A DNA stretch of 64,000 nt from Phycisphaerae bacterium (GTDB taxonomy: Bacteria; Planctomycetota; Phycisphaerae; Sedimentisphaerales; UBA12454): NCBI GenBank assembly GCA_041652575.1, contig JBAZHC010000001.1, positions 248,001 to 312,000 on the forward strand. Direction: 5' to 3'. Positions within the stretch are counted from its first letter, which is position 1, and each line of letters opens with the position of its first letter. The notes under the pieces are model-generated. The model made no database searches and was not told the origin of the DNA. It saw nothing but the letters and a program-made list of their open reading frames with translations. Of this stretch, positions 57,607 to 64,000 are shown one piece after another. The position numbers were made by a program, and so were the translations under genes.

Positions 57607-58653
57607 ATGACACGTATTAATAATAATACATTTGAAAATCAATATCCAAATGCTGTTCTTAACATAGCAAATGAAGTTGACCGGCTGATAACGGACAAGA
57701 AAGTAAGAAAACGATTTACAAGCTATGTCAATAAGCTGTGTGAAATGGTTGAAGATTATGGCCAAACCCTTCAACCTTATGCCGAAAAGCTCGAAAAAGC
57801 AAAAGAAGAGTTAGAGAAAACTAAACTTGCACCAGGCACAACAATTGCATTGGTAGATGTCTGTCCTCCGCCAAAAGATTGGATAAAAATAAATTGGGAG
57901 GATAATCGTTTCATTAATATTGATATGGGGGCTATCTATCGCCCAGTTGAGCCGGTAAATCCTTTGCTTTGGTTTGGAATTTCCGGTAATGCCGGCATAC
58001 AACGCAAACCAACACAAGATGAATCGTTAATGTGTGAATATGTGCGGTTGGCGGTTATTCATGATTTCGAACTACGACAACCTACGGATAAACCGATTTT
58101 CACTGATGGATATACAGGCAAATGGTTTAGACGTGATGAGTTTCGCAATAAAGTTGGGGTATTTTACCATTATCCTAATGGAGATTCTCTTGCAACTGCC
58201 GAGGAGAAGTTATCACAACTTAATCGTGCTCTAGAGCGTATAAAAACGGACAAGAAGAAACCTTGGTACAAAAAAACATGGACTTGGATTGTTGGAATAG
58301 TGATATTTTTGGCAGCTTTAACAACGCTTGTTCTTAATATTGACAGAATTAAAGAAAGATTTTTCTCACAGAAAACACAAACACAAGACGAAAAAACTGC
58401 AAAAATTTTTGCTTATGTGTCTCCACAAGGGGAAATTTTGAAAAGCAATAATTTCCCGTGGAAGATTAAAAAAACAAAAAATAAAGATGGCAATGCTGTT
58501 TATATTATTGATGGTAGACAAGGTGATGCTACTGCAGTGTCGGTGTATCCTTATAAAGATTATACCATAAATAATACATATTCAGGATTGGCAATTGAAT
58601 TTACTTTTCCAGAAGAAAAGATATCTAATTTTAGAATAGAATTAAAATATTAA
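57607..58653 (+). CDS. Hypothetical membrane protein
   Basis: 348 aa. The N-terminal half (about 1-210) is soluble and helical at first, then of a mixed fold (FINIDMGAIYRPVEPVNPLL, WFGISGNAGI). A single membrane helix (WIVGIVIFLAALTTLVLNID, about 225-245) is followed by a beta-rich tail. No family is recognised. AT-rich composition and repeats on both sides suggest a recently acquired gene. Confidence 0.5.
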   Translation: MTRINNNTFENQYPNAVLNIANEVDRLITDKKVRKRFTSYVNKLCEMVEDYGQTLQPYAEKLEKAKEELEKTKLAPGTTIALVDVCPPPKDWIKINWEDNRFINIDMGAIYRPVEPVNPLLWFGISGNAGIQRKPTQDESLMCEYVRLAVIHDFELRQPTDKPIFTDGYTGKWFRRDEFRNKVGVFYHYPNGDSLATAEEKLSQLNRALERIKTDKKKPWYKKTWTWIVGIVIFLAALTTLVLNIDRIKERFFSQKTQTQDEKTAKIFAYVSPQGEILKSNNFPWKIKKTKNKDGNAVYIIDGRQGDATAVSVYPYKDYTINNTYSGLAIEFTFPEEKISNFRIELKY

Positions 58654-58666
58654 AAATAAGATTTTG

Positions 58667-58788
58667 GAAATCCGCGTAATCAGTGATTTTAAAAATATTA
58701 TTACACCACGAAGAATCGAAGAAGCACGAAGAAAAATATAATTAAATAAAAATAAAAAAACTTCGTGTCCTTCGTGAACTTCGTGGTG
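58667..58788. repeat. Repeat cluster and inverted CACGAAG pair upstream of addB
   Basis: AATCCGCGTAATCAGTGATT (58670-58689) is followed by the inverted pair CACCACGAAG...CACGAAG (58704-58731) and CTTCGTG...CTTCGTGGTG (58761-58788). The outer 10 bp are perfectly complementary. The addB start is 17 bp further. Confidence 0.75.
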
Positions 58789-58804
58789 AAAAGGTTTTTT
58801 CGTT

Positions 58805-61800
58805 ATGGTTCAATTTATATTAGGCAGAAGCGGGACAGGCAAGACAACGCTTTGTATAAAGCAGATAGTGGAAAGTCTGTTAAATAACAAAACCCCCACC
58901 GCGGGGGTGGGGGCTAAACAAAATAATTTGGTTTTTCTTGTGCCGGAGCAGGCGACATATCAGGCTGAACGGGCGATTCTCTCTGACGACAGGCTTAAAG
59001 GCTACAGCCGACTGCACGTTTTGTCTTTTCAAAGGCTCTGTTATTTAATCTTCGGCAAAAACCTTGCCGCAAGGCCGCTGACTACACAAGCCAGAGATAT
59101 GATTGTCCACAGACTGCTTTGTGAGAATGCTGAAAAGTTATCGATTTTTTCTCCCATAGCTTCTGCGGGCCTTGCAAGCGCAATTGCCGAGCTGCAGCAG
59201 TTCGGCAAATCTCCTGACGATGTTGACAGGCTTATTGGGCAGCTTAAAAGTTCTTCAGAATTAACAGCCGGCAAACTTTCCGATATTAATTTAATTTATA
59301 GACAATATCTTGCCTTTGTAGAAGGCAATTTTTTAAATAATGATAATCAATTAAATCTTGCCAAAGATGCTGTTGCCGGCACGCCATTTTTGAAAGATTG
59401 TCTATTATGGGTTGACGGCTTTGCGGGCTTTACTACTTCTGAATCGCTTTTACTGACGGAACTTTTAAAGGTTTGTGCATCGTCAAAGATAGCAATGTGT
59501 CTCGACCCTGCCGTAATAGAGAATGATTATACCGGTATTTTCGAGCCGACGGCGAAAACTTATGCCGACCTGCTCTCCCTGATTAAATCTCTTAAACTGT
59601 CGGTTGAAAAACCTGTTATTTTGAATCAGCCGGCGCGTTTCAGGGAGTCGAAGGCGCTGGCTCATCTTGAAAAGAATATTTTCAGTTTTGACGATGTGCC
59701 GCCGATTTCGTGCGGCAGGGATATAAAGATTACTGCCTGCGCAAAGACAAGGCTCGAAGTTGATTACGTTGCGCGGCAGATTTGCTCTCTCGTTAGGGAC
59801 AAAGGTTTCCGCTGGCACGATTGCGCCGTTATCGCCTCCGATATCGAACAGTATCGTCATTTCATACATGCGATTTTTTCCGATTTCGATATACCTTTCT
59901 TTATCGACCGCAGGCGCGATTTGCAGCAATACCCGGCCGTTGAGTTAATAACAAGCGCTCTGAAAATCGCAACAGACAGATTTACTACTAACGATGTAAT
60001 AAATTATCTAAAGAGCGACCTTGCCGCGGTAAGCCGTGATGAGGCTGACCGGCTTGAAAATTACTGTCTCGCCTTTGGAGTTGAAGGAAAAGACTGGCTC
60101 GCCGGCGTGGCGTGGGATTTTGCACCGGCAAATGATGAAGATTTCAATAATGCAAAAATCAACCGGATACGCGGCAAAGCGGCGGAACATCTTTTGCAGT
60201 TCAGGACTTTGCTGCAAAATAGCGGGCAGGTTTCGGCAGAGCAGTTTTGCAGTGAGCTTTTTAATTTTCTTGAAAATCTAAATACAAGAGGTCAGTTACA
60301 GGCCTGGACCAAGTCCGCTTTAGAGGCCGGCAGGCTCGACGAGGCGCAGCTCCATCAGCAGTTTTTCGCACAGTTTACGCAGTTGATGGACGATTTTGTT
60401 TTTATTTTCAAAAACGCCTCTTTTACTGTGAAGCAATATGCCGCGATAATCAGTTCGGCTTTTTCCCAGATGACGGTGGCGTTGATTCCGCCTGCGATCG
60501 ACCAGGTTCTTGTCGGCTCGATTGAGAGAAGCCGGCATCCCGATTTGAAAGCCGTTTTTCTTATCGGTGCAACTCAGCAGCAGTTTCCCGTTCCGGTTTA
60601 TTACGATAATATTCTAAACGATAATGACCGCAGGGTTACTTGCGATACTGGTTTTGAACTGTCGCGTACCGGCTCATCGCAGCTTATCGAACGCAGATAC
60701 CTCGCCTATATCGCCTTTACACGTCCGAGCCGGTTTTTAAATATTACATATCCTTTGGCCGATGAAAAGGGTTCTGAAATTCAGCCCAGTTTTCTCGTCA
60801 GCCAGTTAAAATCATTATTTACCGATCTTCGCGAAGAAAAATATTTCAGCGGTTCTGCTTTTGAAAATTTGTGCAGCGTTTCCGATTTAACGTCTCTGCT
60901 TGCCCAGCGTCTCGGAAGGGACAATTTATCGCCTGACGATTCGCTCGATGCAAAATGTAAATGGCTGCTCGATAATCTCTCCCGTGTCATTCCCGCGCAA
61001 GCGGGAATCCAGATTAAATCCGCAATTAACTATGATAATACCGCAAGGCTTGAAAGTTCGCCTAGCTGCGATATTCTTTCCACGAGCGCGACGAAACTGA
61101 AATCTTTTGCGAGTTGTCCTTATCAGTATTTCGCAAAACATATCCTCAGACTTAGAGAAAGACGGATTTTCGAATTAGAGCCTTTCAGTCTCGGCCTTTT
61201 CTTTCACAAGGTTCTTGAAATATTATTTAATAATCTCAAAAGTATCGAACACAGTCTTTCTGAAGATGACTCTGATTTAATCGAAGCTCTTACCGGCCGG
61301 GCGGTTGAAAAACTTCTTATTGAGGACTCATTTCTGAAAAGTTTCAATGCGAGAACAAGGCATAATAGTTTTATTGTCCTTTCAGCCGCACAGATGGTTA
61401 AGGATGCCGTACGGGAATTTTCCAGGATTGCCTCGGCAGGCAGTTTCACGCAGATTGCGTCTGAAATGGGTTTTGGCGACAAATCTTCTATGCCTGCAAT
61501 TGAACTTAAATTGCCCGACGGCAGATGTATTCATATCGAAGGCAAAATCGACAGGGTAGATGCTGCTTCTCGAGCCGGGGCGAATTATTGTATGGTGGTC
61601 GATTACAAAACCTCCGAAACCAAAATTGTCTGGTCACTGTTTAATGCCGGTCTTGATTTGCAGCTTCCGATTTATCTTCTTGCGATACGAAATCAGACCG
61701 TTGAAAAATATAAAAATCTTATTCCGTTGGGCGCGTTTTATTTTCAGATTCAGACATTCGCCAAATCATCTGAATTTAATGACATCGAGGGAAAATCCGA

Positions 61801-62176
61801 AAAAATCAGAAGAAAGCCGAAAGGGATTTTCAACGGCGAACATTTTAGTCTTTTAGACGGCAAAACCCAAACCGGCTACAGCCCGTTTTATAGTTTCAGG
61901 ATAACACAAAAAGAAAAACAGTTCGGCGGTTATGCGACAAGTTCGCTTTTGACCGATGAACATTTTTCAACAGTGCTGTCTTTCGCAGAAAACAAGCTCA
62001 AAGAACTGGGCGGCAGGATACTTTCCGGCGAAATAGATGTAAAGCCTTACAGGTTCGGAAAAGAAACGGCTTGTACGCGTTGTCCGTATAAATCTCTTTG
62101 CCGGTTCGACTGGCAGATAAACGATTATGCTCAGGTTAAGAAAATTTCCAAAACAGAATTTTTTGAAGCAATTTAA
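58805..62176 (+). CDS. addB: AddB-type helicase-nuclease subunit
   Basis: 1123 aa. Walker A GRSGTGKTTL at residues 7-16, an inactive-helicase middle, then a RecB-type nuclease domain with VVDYKTSE (about 931) near the C-terminus. The iron-sulphur cysteines are in SFASCPYQYFAKH (about 769) and CTRCPYKSLC (about 1091-1100). AddAB resects double-strand breaks. Two in-frame palindromes occur: 58893-58922 in the N-terminus (NKTPTAGVGAKQN) and 60989-61008 (VIPAQAGIQ) ahead of the nuclease domain. Both are probably in surface loops. Its TAA overlaps the addA start by 1 bp (TAATG). Confidence 0.88.
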   Translation: MVQFILGRSGTGKTTLCIKQIVESLLNNKTPTAGVGAKQNNLVFLVPEQATYQAERAILSDDRLKGYSRLHVLSFQRLCYLIFGKNLAARPLTTQARDMIVHRLLCENAEKLSIFSPIASAGLASAIAELQQFGKSPDDVDRLIGQLKSSSELTAGKLSDINLIYRQYLAFVEGNFLNNDNQLNLAKDAVAGTPFLKDCLLWVDGFAGFTTSESLLLTELLKVCASSKIAMCLDPAVIENDYTGIFEPTAKTYADLLSLIKSLKLSVEKPVILNQPARFRESKALAHLEKNIFSFDDVPPISCGRDIKITACAKTRLEVDYVARQICSLVRDKGFRWHDCAVIASDIEQYRHFIHAIFSDFDIPFFIDRRRDLQQYPAVELITSALKIATDRFTTNDVINYLKSDLAAVSRDEADRLENYCLAFGVEGKDWLAGVAWDFAPANDEDFNNAKINRIRGKAAEHLLQFRTLLQNSGQVSAEQFCSELFNFLENLNTRGQLQAWTKSALEAGRLDEAQLHQQFFAQFTQLMDDFVFIFKNASFTVKQYAAIISSAFSQMTVALIPPAIDQVLVGSIERSRHPDLKAVFLIGATQQQFPVPVYYDNILNDNDRRVTCDTGFELSRTGSSQLIERRYLAYIAFTRPSRFLNITYPLADEKGSEIQPSFLVSQLKSLFTDLREEKYFSGSAFENLCSVSDLTSLLAQRLGRDNLSPDDSLDAKCKWLLDNLSRVIPAQAGIQIKSAINYDNTARLESSPSCDILSTSATKLKSFASCPYQYFAKHILRLRERRIFELEPFSLGLFFHKVLEILFNNLKSIEHSLSEDDSDLIEALTGRAVEKLLIEDSFLKSFNARTRHNSFIVLSAAQMVKDAVREFSRIASAGSFTQIASEMGFGDKSSMPAIELKLPDGRCIHIEGKIDRVDAASRAGANYCMVVDYKTSETKIVWSLFNAGLDLQLPIYLLAIRNQTVEKYKNLIPLGAFYFQIQTFAKSSEFNDIEGKSEKIRRKPKGIFNGEHFSLLDGKTQTGYSPFYSFRITQKEKQFGGYATSSLLTDEHFSTVLSFAENKLKELGGRILSGEIDVKPYRFGKETACTRCPYKSLCRFDWQINDYAQVKKISKTEFFEAI
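58893..58922. repeat. In-frame GC palindrome in addB, first copy
   Basis: CCCCCACC-GCGGG-GGTGGGGG with a CTAAACAAA tail, frame preserved. It inserts about ten residues between the P-loop helix and the next strand (NNLVFLVPEQATYQ). Confidence 0.78.
60989..61008. repeat. In-frame ATTCCC-N8-GGGAAT palindrome in addB
   Basis: ATTCCC-GCGCAAGC-GGGAAT, the 20-bp core known from dRS3-like repeats, preceded by GTC and followed by CCAGAT. It encodes VIPAQAGIQ, a peptide that recurs in many unrelated bacterial proteins because of such insertions. Confidence 0.8.
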
Positions 62177-64000
62177 TGAACTGGACCAAAGGACAAAAAC
62201 AGGCTATCGAGTCGCAAAGCGGCGATATAACCGTTGCCGCCTCGGCAGGCACGGGCAAAACGACCGTGCTTTCTCAGCGGGCGGTCAGGATACTTGGTCT
62301 GCCGGAGTTGTGTCCGGAGATTGGCGATATTCTCGTTTTGACTTTTACCGAATCGGCCGCGGGCGAAATGAATCAGAGGATAGCCCAGAAATTACGGGAC
62401 GCGGCGTATCAAACCAGGAACGCTCACCTTCGTAAACAGCTTTTGATGCTCGACAGCGCCGACATAAGCACCATTCATTCATTTTGCCGGCGTATTATTG
62501 CCCAGAATTTTCATCGTCTAAACCTTAATCCCGCGTTCAGGGTGATGGATGCCGACGAAAGTAAACTTATAAAAACGGAAATTCTCCAGCAGGTTATCGA
62601 ACAGGCATGGGCCGATATGGCGCAGGGTATGGGCCAGCTTTTGCAGGGCAGGGCGGTATCGAATCCGAAACAAAACTTTTTAAATTGTATTATCGAAATC
62701 AGCAATTTTCTCGATTCTGTTGTTTCGCGTCAAAACTGGTTCGACAGGGCGATTGTTTTAAACGATGCGGTGATTTCTGTTTCTTCCGATGCCGTTAAGA
62801 ATCAAAAACAGATTATTCTCGACAAGCTCAGGACGTTTAAAGAACAATTCGAATGGTCGTTAAAACTCGATGAGAAAATCACCAATGGTCATTGGAAGCC
62901 GCAAATAGAAGGGCAGTGTCTGGCGGTAATTCTGCTGGCGATAGATTTTCTGGAGAAAGACGATTTAACAGCCTTTATCGAACTTCTAAATAGTTTCGAT
63001 GGTTTCAGGTGGGATGACAAACCAAAGGGTCTTGACGGCCAAATCAGAGAGTTTATTTTATCGCCCGCGATAAAAGCGATTAAAGATTTTAAATATCTTT
63101 CGTCACTTGCAATATTGAACTCCGATTACGCCGGTCTTATCGCAGGCGGCTGTTCTGTTCAGACAAAGGTTTTGATTGAGCTTGTCAAAAGATTCGACCT
63201 CGCCTATCAGCAGCGGAAGCAAGAGCTTGGCAGCGTTGATTTTGCCGACCTTGAACGGTATATGCTGAAGCTGCTGTCAGAAAACGGCGATATCGACAGC
63301 AATAAACCTTCCGATATCGCCCTGACATTGCAAAAGAGGTACAAGTATATTTTTGTAGATGAGTACCAGGATATAAATCCTGTCCAGCAGAGGATAATCG
63401 ACCTTCTTTCCGGTTTGGCGAAAGTTTTTGTCGTCGGCGATGTCAAGCAGAGCATTTATGCCTGGCGCGGCGCCGATTGCGGCCTGTTTGTCGAGCGTTT
63501 AAAAAATGCCGGCGCAGGCGAGATAAAATCCCGTGTGGATTTGAATGAAAATTTCCGTTCCCGACCAGGCATTTTGAATTTCGTCAACGAAGTTTTTTCA
63601 CGGACTATGACGGCTTCTGTCGCTGCGGTAGATTATGACGAAAACGCGGCCCTTAAGCCTTTTAAAGCTTCATCGGAACAAGTGCGAAAACCTGATGTGG
63701 AATTGATTATTGTCGATGAAGACCCTGCCGAAGATGGGCAGAGCGACAAAGAAGAGGACGATGAGACCGGAATGGTTTCTTCAGACGCAATAAATCGCAG
63801 GGCACTGACAGTCGCTCACCGAATAAAAGAGCTTGTGGATATTGAGAAATTTCAGGTCTATGACAAAGCCGGCGATTGTTACCGTCCATGCAGATTCAGC
63901 GACATTGTAATCCTGACAAGAGCTTTCGAGTCGCGTGCCAATAATTATGTCCAGATACTCCGCTCGGCAAATATTCCTGTCATCAGCGATAGTTCCGCAG
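62176..64000 (+). CDS. addA: AddA-type UvrD-like helicase-nuclease subunit (partial)
   Basis: The frame is open from the ATG at 62176 to the end of the window (608 codons), so the C-terminal nuclease lies outside. Motifs visible: Walker A AASAGTGKTTVL (about 21-32), LTFTESAAGEMNQRI (Ia), TIHSFCRRII, the Walker B VDEYQDINPVQQRII (about 393), motif III GDVKQSIYAWRGADCGLF and motif IV LNENFRSRPGILNFV. It is the motor of the AddAB recombinational nuclease. It is translationally coupled to addB. Confidence 0.93.
   Translation, partial: MNWTKGQKQAIESQSGDITVAASAGTGKTTVLSQRAVRILGLPELCPEIGDILVLTFTESAAGEMNQRIAQKLRDAAYQTRNAHLRKQLLMLDSADISTIHSFCRRIIAQNFHRLNLNPAFRVMDADESKLIKTEILQQVIEQAWADMAQGMGQLLQGRAVSNPKQNFLNCIIEISNFLDSVVSRQNWFDRAIVLNDAVISVSSDAVKNQKQIILDKLRTFKEQFEWSLKLDEKITNGHWKPQIEGQCLAVILLAIDFLEKDDLTAFIELLNSFDGFRWDDKPKGLDGQIREFILSPAIKAIKDFKYLSSLAILNSDYAGLIAGGCSVQTKVLIELVKRFDLAYQQRKQELGSVDFADLERYMLKLLSENGDIDSNKPSDIALTLQKRYKYIFVDEYQDINPVQQRIIDLLSGLAKVFVVGDVKQSIYAWRGADCGLFVERLKNAGAGEIKSRVDLNENFRSRPGILNFVNEVFSRTMTASVAAVDYDENAALKPFKASSEQVRKPDVELIIVDEDPAEDGQSDKEEDDETGMVSSDAINRRALTVAHRIKELVDIEKFQVYDKAGDCYRPCRFSDIVILTRAFESRANNYVQILRSANIPVISDSSA

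Overview
The window is about 64 kb of a Gram-negative bacterial chromosome. The best guess is a Planctomycetota of the Phycisphaerae/Sedimentisphaerales type. The reasons are two exported proteins with PEP-CTERM sorting tails, a two-membrane envelope gene set (LpoB, YcfL and LolA-like proteins, an LPS heptose epimerase), a divergent MnmE, dnaA away from dnaN, and intergenic DNA full of dispersed repeats. No rRNA, tRNA or CRISPR array was recognised, so the taxonomic call is an inference from protein style.

Layout. 1-4.6 kb: a leftward LpoB/YcfL/COG3014 envelope operon, an M48 lipoprotein peptidase, a UbiA/MenA prenyltransferase and a rubrerythrin-like ferritin. 4.6-5.15 kb: non-coding DNA packed with repeats. 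5.16-16.0 kb: a rightward virion-type island (portal, scaffold-like protein, SU10/DUF5309-type capsid, connector and tail-like proteins, a beta-helix spike, a hub-like protein, a membrane coiled-coil protein, a D5/P4-type primase-helicase and a lipoprotein). No terminase, integrase, tape measure or lysin is seen. 16.0-17.3 kb: an AT-rich cassette (DUF6941 protein plus a MazF-like toxin and small partner) lying between two copies of the 3' end of the island's last gene. 17.4-31.5 kb: a REC-GGDEF-HD-GYP c-di-GMP protein, dnaA, a HEPN/MNT pair, ftsY, an SGNH esterase, a pterin dehydratase, hldD, a PEP-CTERM protein, a YgiQ-type radical SAM protein, small AT-rich unknowns, rpmA and obgE. 31.7-46.6 kb: a TMTC-like TPR membrane protein, coaX, mnmE, an AAA ATPase, mutS, ftsW, murG, a HEAT-repeat protein, a HAD phosphatase and rpmH (L34, 45 codons). 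46.7-64 kb: an MBL hydrolase, GH130, a LolA-like protein, a HAD phosphatase, a second PEP-CTERM protein, a LysR regulator, an unusual PPDK-N protein, gdhA, a family 4 uracil-DNA glycosylase, addB and a truncated addA.

The most unusual signal is the repeat biology. Two elements of about 103 bp with CCCGTTAGA termini sit exactly at translation starts (ycfL and rubrerythrin); they either add an N-terminal extension or supply a new ribosome binding site and start codon. Two palindrome families are inserted in frame inside conserved genes (portal, ygiQ, mnmE twice, addB twice). One composite copy inside mnmE recurs, inverted, in an intergenic region, which indicates a mobile unit. A third family is built from 8-bp NCACNAAG units and often forms inverted pairs between genes.
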